Numbered from the stretch's first letter, positions 23,748-31,685 are shown. The stretch: DNA of 64,000 nucleotides from Prochlorococcus sp. AG-402-I21 (GCA_003216955.1 QCHZ01000001.1:186001-250000); one strand, 5' to 3'. Notes: generated by a model not told the origin, from the letters alone. A program made the numbers and translations.

Positions 23748-24206
23748 ATGACAGAAGACTGGAATACGACTGATGAGCTAAAGAAAGACATTATTACAGC
23801 CGTTTATAAGGACATAAATGATCAAATAGAAGAAATGGTTGAGGATCTTGGTTGTCCTCGAAGTTTTGCAGAAGGATTATTGAAATCTATTGCAGACAAC
23901 TTTAAAGATGGAACGACAGTCGGCAAGACTGAATCCTCATATTCTTCTCGTCATGCTTCAACACCAGAGCATGAGATAGGTGCACAAGAAATAGTGATCA
24001 AGAATGAGAGAGAAGTTAGGAAAGCCTCCTCTGAGTTGATGAAAGATTTCAATAAAAAGATTGAGGTTATTGAAAACAACGATACACAAAGTTCTTTATA
24101 TTCCTCTCGACATCTCTCAACTCAAAAAGAAGAAGAAGGAGCTGAAGCAATCGTTATTAAGAACGAAGTAAAAATTAGGGAAGAGATGAAAAAGGAGAAA
24201 ATATAA
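23748..24206 (+). CDS. Protein with N-terminal CPxxFAxxL motif and internal repeat
   Basis: A 152-aa hydrophilic protein. Residues 1-55 resemble the 21275-21490 product (EDLGCPRSFAEGLLKSIADNF). The rest holds two copies of a unit of about 34 residues: SSRHASTPEHEIGAQEIVIK and SSRHLSTQKEEEGAEAIVIK, each followed by NE and charged helix. It has no signal peptide or membrane segment. The repeats suggest a binding or coiled region. It is cargo of the young element and of unknown function. Confidence 0.62.
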   Translation: MTEDWNTTDELKKDIITAVYKDINDQIEEMVEDLGCPRSFAEGLLKSIADNFKDGTTVGKTESSYSSRHASTPEHEIGAQEIVIKNEREVRKASSELMKDFNKKIEVIENNDTQSSLYSSRHLSTQKEEEGAEAIVIKNEVKIREEMKKEKI

Positions 24207-24263
24207 AAAAAATAGCAATAGTGAAATAGCTCTATTTTCTAATGATGTTTCTACTTTGTAATG

Positions 24264-24437
24264 CTATGCAGCTTCAGTAACTCTTGATTCGTTGCGCTTT
24301 TGGTCTAAATAAATTACAGAGTTAGCGACAGGAAATAATTTCTTTTCTAAGTGAGCTATTGCAATTCTTTTTGTTTCTGTCATTTCTTCTGTATAGAACT
24401 TCAAAGGCTGAGAAACATACTGATTGTCTCCACTCAT
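24264..24437 (-). CDS. Hypothetical 57-aa protein
   Basis: Reads MSGDNQYVSQPLKFYTEEM, then a charged helical stretch (TKRIAIAHLEKKLFP). The clean ATG frame is isolated on the minus strand within the young element. No family was recognised. Confidence 0.48.
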   Translation of the reverse strand: MSGDNQYVSQPLKFYTEEMTETKRIAIAHLEKKLFPVANSVIYLDQKRNESRVTEAA

Positions 24438-24541
24438 TAAAAAATCACCAAAACATCTCTCTCTTATATAAGCGTATTAATAATTTGATTGCATTAATGA
24501 CTACACAATCAAATTAACTATTCAAAGGATAAGATTTTGTT

Positions 24542-24739
24542 ATGAGAACAAAGATGTCCCCTAGAAGAGCTTGTCTTACAGCAGCAATTATGTCTGTACC
24601 TCCGACTCTTCTATTCGTTATTAATTCAGGAAGATTTTCTGCTTATGCAGTTCTGATTGTATCCATACTCATTAATTGGCCTCTAATAAGATGGCTTGAT
24701 GATCGCCAGTGGTATAGAGAGTGGAAAAGGGAAGAATAA
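24542..24739 (+). CDS. Small two-span membrane protein
   Basis: A 65-aa protein with a basic N-terminus and two hydrophobic helices (about residues 10-25 and 33-49). It has a Trp/Arg-rich tail (WYREWKREE). The sequence right after its stop matches the CCATAGACCACC motif seen after other micro-genes of the island. No family was recognised. Confidence 0.52.
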   Translation: MRTKMSPRRACLTAAIMSVPPTLLFVINSGRFSAYAVLIVSILINWPLIRWLDDRQWYREWKREE

Positions 24740-24871
24740 TGAGATCTTTTAACCCATAGACCACCTCCTTGCAGTAGTAGCACTTATACCGTATATATCA
24801 GCGTAACTTTGTTTACAGCAAGAAGATGAGTTGAACTAGATCAGCTAGAAAGGGTAAAACAAAAAGAATTT

Positions 24872-25480
24872 ATGGCAAATGATGATTTTATAAGTGCTTT
24901 AAACATTGCAGTTGAAAGAGGAGATTTCACCTCAAATCAAAAAAGTCATATATCTGAAAAATTATCTGGCTATGAAGGCATTGATTATGTATTAAGGGAT
25001 CAGAGTGGAAAGGTTGTTGCCAAGATTAACCAAGGTTTAGTAATTGGGAAGCTGGAGAGGGAAGGGAAAAGATTAGTTGCTAACTCTTCAGACTCAAACC
25101 AATCAGCAGCAATTAAATGGGCTGTTTCAATGGGTTATCCAGTCCCTTCAAAATGGAATGGATGCCTATCTGCCTTTCTAGTAATCATTGGACTCTGCGC
25201 ATATGTAGTTCCAGGACTCATTCTTTTATTAATTGTTTGGAATAACGGAAGACAGTACGAACGTGATATGAAAGCTCTCGTTGAGAAATGGGTTGATGCT
25301 GGCAAACCAGAAACAGGAATGAAAGTTAGACCTGTTGAACAATTAGAGAAGGTCGAAGAAAAGCCTGACGCATCACCTTCAACTGAAACACGCTTAGAAG
25401 AGTTGACATCCATGAAAGAAAAGGGACTCATCTCTCAGGAGGAATATGAGACTCTTCGTAAAAAAACACTGGGACTTTAA
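24872..25480 (+). CDS. Membrane protein with C-terminal SHOCT-like domain
   Basis: A 202-aa protein. The N-terminal soluble part (residues 1-90) includes VLRDQSGKVVAKINQG. One strongly hydrophobic span (about 98-122) follows, then a charged linker. The C-terminal module of about 30 residues (RLEELTSMKEKGLISQEEYE) matches the SHOCT pattern of two short helices with G-(L/I)-I-(S/T)-x-x-E-(Y/F). SHOCT domains sit at the ends of many unrelated prokaryotic proteins and probably mediate oligomer contacts. It is the last cargo gene before the tRNA. The exact role is unknown. Confidence 0.7.
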   Translation: MANDDFISALNIAVERGDFTSNQKSHISEKLSGYEGIDYVLRDQSGKVVAKINQGLVIGKLEREGKRLVANSSDSNQSAAIKWAVSMGYPVPSKWNGCLSAFLVIIGLCAYVVPGLILLLIVWNNGRQYERDMKALVEKWVDAGKPETGMKVRPVEQLEKVEEKPDASPSTETRLEELTSMKEKGLISQEEYETLRKKTLGL

Positions 25481-25622
25481 ATAATGCGTCGCATTCGATC
25501 TAAGTAGTAAGTAGCGGCCTCTCCCCTTGCGGATAAACAAGTCAACGTTGATCTGAACCTAACCACAGTTCTCTAAAAGTCAACCCAGTCGGGTGGAATC
25601 CCACCATTGGTGGTGTTAGATG

Positions 25623-25691
25623 GTGTGCAAATAAAACAAAAACAAGAAGACCCCTGAATTATCAAGGGTTGCTTGCGCACATTTTGCACAC
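25623..25691. promoter_or_regulatory. Candidate integrase arm-type sites, right end
   Basis: GTGTGCAAA at 25623-25631 is an inverted copy of TTTGCACAC. CTTGCGCAC at 25672-25680 is a near match, and TTTGCACAC at 25683-25691 is exact. They mirror the paired sites at 19857-19876 inside the other end of the element. Confidence 0.5.
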
Positions 25692-25713
25692 AAGTAAAAT
25701 TTGCCATTAAAAA

Positions 25714-25733
25714 GACAGGCTGGGAAACCTGTC
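25714..25733 (-). terminator. tRNA-Pro terminator
   Basis: GACAGG pairs with CCTGTC around an 8-base loop, nine bases downstream of the tRNA 3' end. On the minus strand it is followed by a T-rich run. A degraded copy of this hairpin accompanies the attachment fragment at 4232, which shows the repeat extends past the tRNA. Confidence 0.75.
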
Positions 25734-25737
25734 TCTG

Positions 25738-25784
25738 ACTGATCGGGGCGACAGGATTCGAACCTGCGACCTAGTGCTCCCAAA
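25738..25784. repeat. tRNA-Pro attachment site, right end (47-bp direct repeat)
   Basis: Identical over 47 bases to 19704-19750. It spans from five bases past the tRNA 3' end to the anticodon loop. The intact tRNA here is the regenerated gene after integration. Confidence 0.92.
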
Positions 25785-25816
25785 GCACCCGCGCTACCAA
25801 GCTGCGCCACGCCCCG
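25743..25816 (-). tRNA. tRNA-Pro (anticodon UGG)
   Basis: A complete cloverleaf. The acceptor stem CGGGGCG pairs with CGCCCCG, the D arm GCGC/GCGC is regular, the anticodon loop TTTGGGA gives UGG, and the T arm has GGTTCGAATCC. It is 74 bases including the discriminator A; CCA is not encoded. It is the integration target for the elements on its 3' side, whose left ends carry its 3'-half fragments. UGG can read most Pro codons, so disrupting it would be costly. This fits the restoration of the gene by each insertion. Confidence 0.96.
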
Positions 25817-25990
25817 CAACTTTTTAATCTTAAGGCTTCAAAGGCGCTTAATTACGTGGAAATAAAAATTATTTTCAAATCAACCTTTATTGAATAAAAG
25901 CCAATTAGATTCTTTATGTGTTTTGAAAATAAATTTCAAAACAAGAAGACCAACATTATCTATCAAATAAAAAGTAAAATAGATTAAATT

Positions 25991-26227
25991 ATGAAAACTA
26001 CTCTTAGTTACATAAAGTACGAGTTACTACCTGAATATACAGAGAAATCTCAACTTACTGATTTATTTACAGAACATAAATTTTGGGGATGGCTTGCTCT
26101 TCTTACTATATTTATATTAATTTGCACAGTTTTATATTTTCAATTAAAAATATGGGCTAGCGAAGATAAATCAGAAGAAAACAGCAGAAAGAATTTAAAG
26201 AAAAAACAATTCAGATCAAAAAAATAA
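25991..26227 (+). CDS. Hypothetical single-span membrane protein
   Basis: A 78-aa protein: a polar N-terminus, one membrane helix (about residues 33-51) and a very basic cytoplasmic tail (KNLKKKQFRSKK). It lies on the tRNA 5' side, outside the integrated elements. No family was recognised. Confidence 0.52.
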   Translation: MKTTLSYIKYELLPEYTEKSQLTDLFTEHKFWGWLALLTIFILICTVLYFQLKIWASEDKSEENSRKNLKKKQFRSKK

Positions 26228-26374
26228 AATTTCTAAATCTTTCTAAAATGCATTAATTACAGAAAGTTCTATTGATCAATGCAGTAAGGACAAGAAAACT
26301 GCTATTTATCTAATTCTTTTGGGGAGTTCTCTCTTTAAAAGGTCGGCTGCAGAAGATACCTTTAGTATTATTTT

Positions 26375-26593
26375 TTGAACTCGTGGGAATTCTGTCTAAT
26401 AGCTAGAATAGATTCATACAGAGTTAAACTTTTGGCCCCTCATCTTGACCACCCAGTTTTAATATTGTTTTGGCACTTACTAGTTGGGTACCTTCTTACT
26501 ATTAGTTGTGACTGGAACTGGATTCCTTTGACTATAGAAGAGAGAAAAAGAGGTCCATCCCTAGATCAAATTAGAGGTAAAATATTCAGCTAA
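26375..26593 (+). CDS. Possible small membrane protein
   Basis: A 72-aa TTG-initiated frame. Hydrophobic residues 27-43 and the end IEERKRGPSLDQIRGKIFS look protein-like. There is no family match, and the start is uncertain. Confidence 0.35.
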   Translation: MNSWEFCLIARIDSYRVKLLAPHLDHPVLILFWHLLVGYLLTISCDWNWIPLTIEERKRGPSLDQIRGKIFS

Positions 26594-27264
26594 AAAGTCA
26601 AAGGGTCACAGCATCTAATAGAAGGAAAAGTGAGTTCTCACAATAGGAATTTAATTTTTTATTAGGCTCTATCACATCAGAGAAAAGGGAAATAGTTGAA
26701 TTTATTTTCTTTTGCGCTGTTGGGGTTACAGCAGGAAAGTGAGGATTGATATGACACTTACTTTTTTTGCTATCAATTTCAGCTATTTTCTACTTCATGG
26801 CTTGTTGATGGAGAGACCTACATATACAGCCAATCTCTAATTAAACTAAAAGTTGGTTTAATTAAATTCTTTACTATTTCCCTTGTTTAGTCCATAACCT
26901 AAGTTAATACACTTTTTGTTTAACTTGAGATCACTCAAAATCAATATTTAATAACGATACATAAGAATATATTATGTACGAAACCCCAATAAGAATAAAC
27001 AGCTAGTGACTGGAAGATTGTATAGATGTTATTAATAGTAGATGAAGAACGCTCCAAAAAGTTCTTTGAAGTGTTCTATCGATGAGTGAATTAAAGGCAG
27101 TTTTTTTATTTGATTTTAAACTGCCTTCTTTCTAGAAAACTTTTATAGAAAAACTTTATATGATCTATGAAATATATTAAAAATGTTAAAAATAGATTTC
27201 TTACCTCTTTCTCACGAAAAGGATAAAGACCCTTCATAATCTATTTGTTAGTTCAAAATAAAAA
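26594..27264. other. Intergenic stretch with a possible 29-aa gene and hairpin
   Basis: Mostly without genes. A micro-ORF at 26751-26840 (beginning MTLTFFAINFSYF) has a GAGG ribosome site at proper spacing. It ends inside a TAATTAAAC/GTTTAATTA hairpin (26838-26864) that could terminate it. The remainder is AT-rich, with nothing recognised. Confidence 0.4.
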
Positions 27265-27585
27265 TTGAAACTTATACCAAATTTTGCCGAGTTACTGCAT
27301 GAGATTAAATTACCATCCCCTGAGAAATGTTTTTTAATTGAAGATGGTGATGAAAAGTACATAGCGAAATGGATAAATAATGGAGAAATCACATGCAAGT
27401 TGGAAAAGCTATTCGATTGGATAAACGTTGAGTACAAGCTAAAGAAAACAAATTTGAATACTAAGGAAAAACTACTTTCGGAAGATGTGAAAAATAGATT
27501 TCCTATAGATCAATGGCGTGTTATAAAAATTTTCAGCGATCATCAAAAAAGTATCGATACTACAAAAAGGCAATTGAAGACGTAA
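27265..27585 (+). CDS. Hypothetical soluble protein
   Basis: A 106-aa TTG-initiated protein, charged, with a Trp-containing centre (IAKWINNGEI, LFDWINVEY). No signal or membrane segment is seen. It has gene-like composition but no recognised family. Confidence 0.5.
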   Translation: MKLIPNFAELLHEIKLPSPEKCFLIEDGDEKYIAKWINNGEITCKLEKLFDWINVEYKLKKTNLNTKEKLLSEDVKNRFPIDQWRVIKIFSDHQKSIDTTKRQLKT

Positions 27586-27704
27586 AAAGACGAACCTCTC
27601 CTCGCATGAATGGACAAGCAATTATGACCATTTTCAGCCCAGGTTGGGGTATAAATACCTAGTATGGTATAATTACCTATAGTAAATCAAGACCTTAGAA
27701 TCTC

Positions 27705-27797
27705 ATGATTGAAAAGTACCCCTTGCTTCCTTTCCTTATTTTCGCTGGAGCACTAGTTAGCACAGCTACAATTGGCTTACCAGTCTTTGCAGGTTGA
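27705..27797 (+). CDS. Single-span micro-protein (30 aa)
   Basis: Begins MIEKYPLLPFLIFAG and is hydrophobic throughout, ending FAG. It resembles small thylakoid subunits in size and composition but matches none I recognise. A long perfect hairpin follows about 100 bases downstream. Confidence 0.45.
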   Translation: MIEKYPLLPFLIFAGALVSTATIGLPVFAG

Positions 27798-28164
27798 TTT
27801 ATAAAATAAATATCATAACTTCAATTCTAATGTTTATCTTTCGAATAAGGATAGATAAATAAAGCAATAAATCTTGGCAGATCAATAGGGTATATTAATA
27901 AATAATTTTAGAAAAATAATATTAAAATTATTTTTCTAAAATTGAAGACCAATAATTAAATAGGAAATAAGAAGAGTATAAAAATATTCCAAGATAAACC
28001 CAGTTGAGCCATGCTGGACGCTTATTACCTGTTGTCATTAACTATAATTAATATATTCTCAATATATTATACTTATTAAGTATATAGTTTGACTCAAAGA
28101 CCCAAAAGCTTTACGTTAATTCTAAGAGTTAAAACCAAAAGTAATTACATAAAAGGAGGTATTT
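27798..28164. other. Intergenic stretch with a perfect 17-bp hairpin
   Basis: No gene is seen. AATTTTAGAAAAATAAT at 27904-27920 pairs perfectly with 27927-27943 around a 6-base loop. It is probably a bidirectional terminator or other structured element. The rest is AT-rich leader to the gene at 28165. Confidence 0.55.
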
Positions 28165-28674
28165 ATGAAAAAACAATATAAATTCCTCCAAAAGCACATG
28201 AATGAATTTATCAAAACATACAAAAATCTACAAGGAAAGATATGGTCGTTGAATTTTCCAGTTTTTCTTTTTGATAGAGATTGGTTCAAGCTCAAAAAAG
28301 TAACCCTTTATGATTTAGCCAAAGAACTTAAGCCCGATAATTCAGAAGAAGCCCCTGAAATGATTCAATATCAACAACTACTTAAAGATGGTCACGATCA
28401 CTTGCTTGCAATTCAAGAATGTTGGAATGAATTTGGAATTGAAGATTTTCATCGCTCCCTTAGAAACTCTTCAGAATGGAAAGCAAAAGGAAACAACGGA
28501 TGGACATTTAAAAAATACGCTGAACTCATAATTGGATATAGAAATATTATTGAAAATAAAGAGGTTCGTGTACCAATAATTATTTTAGGTAGAACCCCAA
28601 ATGAAGATCACCAACTTGAATGGATAAGCGAAGAATTCATCTCTGAACTAACAATCGCGGACAGAAATGAATGA
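28165..28674 (+). CDS. Hypothetical soluble protein
   Basis: A 169-aa protein preceded by an excellent ribosome site (AAAGGAGG, 6 bases before the ATG), which fixes the start. It is a mixed alpha/beta, aromatic-rich protein (WSLNFPVFLFDRDWF, GNNGWTFKKYAELI) without membrane segments. The strong ribosome site is unusual for this genome and suggests good expression. No family was recognised. Confidence 0.68.
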   Translation: MKKQYKFLQKHMNEFIKTYKNLQGKIWSLNFPVFLFDRDWFKLKKVTLYDLAKELKPDNSEEAPEMIQYQQLLKDGHDHLLAIQECWNEFGIEDFHRSLRNSSEWKAKGNNGWTFKKYAELIIGYRNIIENKEVRVPIIILGRTPNEDHQLEWISEEFISELTIADRNE

Positions 28675-28695
28675 AAAAGCTCTATCTAATATTTT

Positions 28696-28872
28696 TTAAG
28701 CAATAGTTAAATCGTCAGATCTTGTTCCCCACTCTGTATCTTCCAATAGATCAGAGTAACAAGAAGCGTTTACCAAGTTGTACTTCTGAAATTTCCAATC
28801 AGAATCTTCAAGGTAATCTGAATACTCAAATGTTTTGGCAAGAAGAGAGAATTCCTTACTAAAAGGGCACAT
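28696..28872 (-). CDS. Hypothetical 58-aa protein
   Basis: Reads MCPFSKEFSLLAKTF and is strongly acidic, with repeated aromatic/acidic pairs (YSDYLEDSDWKF, YSDLLEDTEWGT). These two stretches look like an internal duplication. It is convergent with the 28165 gene. No family was recognised. Confidence 0.5.
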   Translation of the reverse strand: MCPFSKEFSLLAKTFEYSDYLEDSDWKFQKYNLVNASCYSDLLEDTEWGTRSDDLTIA

Positions 28873-29036
28873 AAAGATTATCTATTTTTTTAATCATTCA
28901 CACTACCAAGGGTAAAAGCAACTAAAAATCATAATTCCTAAATATTTAGATAGGATTACATATAGAAAAGAAGAAAGATTTCTAGTTAATTTTCTGTTAT
29001 AGGATATTTAAAGGGGAAAAACTTTTATAAACACGA

Positions 29037-29327
29037 ATGGGGTTCATCAGAAGTGAGAGGGATGGAGAGTTTGATCTCGACAAGCTTTCTGAAGGTACTT
29101 ATTTTTTTTCAGGTCAAGAAGGATTTGTTAAGGTTGAGGTAGATAAAGATGGACATCAGTACTGGGATCTACAAAATTGGTTTGACTCTTTAGATCCCGA
29201 TAAAAATGAGGCGCGAGATCAAAAAATAATTCAAGATATAAAAAGCAGATTAAATGCAAATACTGGAATAATTAATCCCAACAAAAAGCAGAAAAATAAA
29301 AGTTTTTTAAACCTTTTTAACAAATAA
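29037..29327 (+). CDS. Hypothetical soluble protein
   Basis: A 96-aa acidic protein with YFFSGQEGFVKVEVDKDGHQ in the first half and a basic Asn/Lys-rich end. Compact composition, ATG start. No family was recognised. Confidence 0.52.
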   Translation: MGFIRSERDGEFDLDKLSEGTYFFSGQEGFVKVEVDKDGHQYWDLQNWFDSLDPDKNEARDQKIIQDIKSRLNANTGIINPNKKQKNKSFLNLFNK

Positions 29328-29332
29328 GCGAT

Positions 29333-29680
29333 TCAAAACTTATTAAAAAATATAAATAATCGATTTATTGCTGATCCAATTAGAAAATATCTAAACAATG
29401 TGCACCAGGCATATAAATAGACACATTCATAATCTGCCTTTGAGAGTTCCTCTCCTTTTTTTTTCAATAAAATCTGAAATCTATAATTTGAATTATTTTT
29501 AATAATTAGAACAGCAGATAATACTAATGATAGCAATAGATTAATATTAAGATAGAAGATAAATGCAATAACAAAAGATATATTTGAAATAAAATCTATT
29601 GATGGAATAAGCGAGGCTGGTAATACAAACAAGTTTGATAATGTATATATAACTCTGCTATGCATTAGCCAAGAAATCAT
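29333..29680 (-). CDS. Hypothetical membrane protein
   Basis: A 115-aa protein with about three hydrophobic segments (near residues 10-25, 30-60 and 95-112) and a basic loop (LLKKKGEELSK). It faces the 29037 gene tail to tail with a 5-base gap. No family was recognised. Confidence 0.5.
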   Translation of the reverse strand: MISWLMHSRVIYTLSNLFVLPASLIPSIDFISNISFVIAFIFYLNINLLLSLVLSAVLIIKNNSNYRFQILLKKKGEELSKADYECVYLYAWCTLFRYFLIGSAINRLFIFFNKF

Positions 29681-29933
29681 TATCTCAAGAAAACATAAAA
29701 ATATATCTATATATTTAGCAAAAAATTAAAGCATAGGCAATTTTAAAATTAAAATTTATTAAAAAAAAATCGCAACTATTGAATAATCTAAGCTGTTTAG
29801 AAGCTTCTTAAAATGACAAATGAGAATAAAAGGAGCAGAAAGGAAACAAGGCATAGATGGTATATATATTTTTTTTTCATATATCTTCTTAGGGTTTAAA
29901 AGAAGTTATGATTAAAAAAATAGACCTAATAAA

Positions 29934-30194
29934 ATGAGAATATTTATTCTTTTTTCAATAATTATTTTAGCAATTTATTTTATTTTCAAAAATGTTTTTT
30001 ATGCAGCAAAAAGAAATCTTTTCAAGGATCAAGCTGCATGGTCTGGTAAAGATATAAACATAAATTACAGCAGATCAAAAGAAATTTCAGAATCTAAGGG
30101 AAATGATAACTATCTAAAAATAATAATTGAGGAATCAAAAGTCTATCTAGAGGATCAATCTAGACAAGAACAAGAGAGAAACAATTTAAATTAA
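29934..30194 (+). CDS. Hypothetical membrane-anchored protein
   Basis: An 86-aa protein with an N-terminal membrane anchor (residues 2-22), followed by a charged, helical cytoplasmic part ending RQEQERNNLN. No family was recognised. Confidence 0.5.
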   Translation: MRIFILFSIIILAIYFIFKNVFYAAKRNLFKDQAAWSGKDININYSRSKEISESKGNDNYLKIIIEESKVYLEDQSRQEQERNNLN

Positions 30195-30285
30195 ACTATC
30201 AAAAAAAAAGAAATTCTAAAATTAACTCAAAATGCATTATCAACTAATGTTCATTAATTATAAATATTTGATTTTACTAAATAAT

Positions 30286-30468
30286 ATGTTACTTGATATG
30301 ACTATAAATAATCCGATATTTATTTTTGCACTTATAACAGTTATTTGGTTTATTCCAGGAATCTTAATTAGAAGGATTAATGAATTAAAACTGGTAAAGA
30401 AAAAGGAAAGAATTCAAACTGAAGCTATTAGAAAATTATACCCAAAACCTAAAGAAATCAAAGATTAA
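30286..30468 (+). CDS. Conserved small membrane protein
   Basis: I prefer an ATG at 30286 (MLLDMTINNP) over the ORF start at 30232, because TINNPxFIF begins the recognisable part. The product is about 60 aa, with one membrane helix (about residues 9-27). A basic helical tail ends KLYPKPKEIKD, in the style of small proteins conserved in picocyanobacteria. The function is unknown. Confidence 0.58.
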   Translation: MLLDMTINNPIFIFALITVIWFIPGILIRRINELKLVKKKERIQTEAIRKLYPKPKEIKD

Positions 30469-30657
30469 CATAATTAAAGGTATTTTTGATTTATTAACAA
30501 TTCACCTGTATATAGTTTTTGAATCGTAGGTATTTTCATGATAATCAAAACTGTTTCTTTTATATTAAAAATAAGTTATCAAATAAATATCTTTTAGTAT
30601 TAGAAGTATTGATTAGGTATAATGAGTTAAACTGAAATAAAAGACAATCAGTTAATT

Positions 30658-30930
30658 ATGATAAAGAAACTAGGACAATATGGAGGTTACTTACTAAGTG
30701 GAATATTAATAGCATGGCTAATAAACCCAATAGCAGCACTAGCTTTCATTGAGATTTTTTTTAAAATGACTTTATTAATTTGTTTTCCCATCACTGGCGC
30801 TTATCTTATAGACAAGCTTATCCTTTTAAAGCATCAAAAAGTATGGAATATAATTATTCCTACATGGACAATAGCAAGTATCTATTTAAGTTTCAGGCTA
30901 GTAAAATTAATAGAAAGCCTTATTGATTAA
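30658..30930 (+). CDS. Hypothetical multi-span membrane protein
   Basis: A 90-aa hydrophobic protein with about three spans (near residues 10-30, 32-56 and 64-85). The clean ATG frame is preceded by an AT-rich leader. No family was recognised. Confidence 0.52.
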   Translation: MIKKLGQYGGYLLSGILIAWLINPIAALAFIEIFFKMTLLICFPITGAYLIDKLILLKHQKVWNIIIPTWTIASIYLSFRLVKLIESLID

Positions 30931-31188
30931 ATATTTTAAGCTTTTTTAAAAATTTGACGAATAATTATTCTAATATTTGAGTAGCTCCTGAATTATAAAT
31001 AAATATTCAATTATAAGGAATTATTTATACTTAGGTAAATCATTTGCGAGTTAATAATCTATATCAAATAGAAGAAGTCAGTGATTTTCTGATGCATTTA
31101 CAAAGTCCTTAGCATTTCTAGAAGTTAAAATATCCTGCCTGATCGAAAGAATTCATGCTTTATGGATAATGATTAATACAGTAAAAAT

Positions 31189-31443
31189 TTGAACAACATG
31201 GTACTTCCTTTTATTACTGCAATATTTTTCCCTGATTATGGTTACCAGGGTATTCCTTGGGATTTGTACTTACTTCATTTTTTCTTCTTTGCAATTGTAA
31301 TTCCATTTCATGTGATTATTTTTGCTGCTCGCAGTGCTCAGACCGTTAAGCCCAACGGTGTAAAGGACTGGCTCAAGTGGGAATCCAAAGCAACTAAAGA
31401 CGACTTAGCTTCTATGTTTCCAAACGATTTCCCTACCGCTTAA
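31189..31443 (+). CDS. Hypothetical membrane protein
   Basis: An 84-aa TTG-initiated protein. Its hydrophobic, aromatic N-terminal half includes a span (about residues 26-46), and the soluble tail ends SMFPNDFPTA. The well-formed composition suggests a real, conserved gene. No family was assigned. Confidence 0.58.
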   Translation: MNNMVLPFITAIFFPDYGYQGIPWDLYLLHFFFFAIVIPFHVIIFAARSAQTVKPNGVKDWLKWESKATKDDLASMFPNDFPTA

Positions 31444-31547
31444 CTCTTTCTAAACCCTTTTAAAAATGTCTGAATTTATCAAGGTGCTACAACTTCGCTA
31501 AATTTGGGCAATTTTAGGTTTATATATATACCTGCATCTAAAAAAAA

Positions 31548-31685
31548 ATGCTTCATTTGCCATTCTTAACCTTTGCTTTGGGAGGGGGAAGCCTCTCAGC
31601 AACAATTGTCGGTGTTGGATCCCTCGTTCTCTTTGGACTAGTTGGTGTAATTGCTGGACCAAATCTATCCAAATTTGATTCTTAA
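31548..31685 (+). CDS. Single-span micro-protein (45 aa)
   Basis: The frame reads MLHLPFLTFALGGG and then a Gly/Val-rich membrane helix (about residues 17-38), ending NLSKFDS. It has the size of small photosystem subunits, but I cannot match a specific one. It follows the 31189 gene by about 100 bases. Confidence 0.5.
   Translation: MLHLPFLTFALGGGSLSATIVGVGSLVLFGLVGVIAGPNLSKFDS

Larger units (their letters stand above)
19704..25784. mobile_element. Young integrative element at tRNA-Pro (tycheposon-like)
   Basis: About 6.1 kb bounded by perfect 47-bp direct repeats of the tRNA-Pro 3' end. An intact tyrosine recombinase sits at the left end, pointing towards the tRNA, and TTTGCACAC-type candidate integrase arm sites lie inside both ends. 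Cargo is about a dozen small genes: a DUF2811-like pair, a repeat protein, membrane micro-proteins and a SHOCT-like protein. An 875-bp stretch without a clear gene carries DnaA boxes. No capsid, portal or terminase gene is seen, so it looks like an integrative cargo element rather than a prophage. Confidence 0.85.

Noticed and set aside
19704-25784. Young element as a prophage
   Set aside because: There is no terminase, portal, capsid, tail or lysis gene; only an integrase and small cargo.
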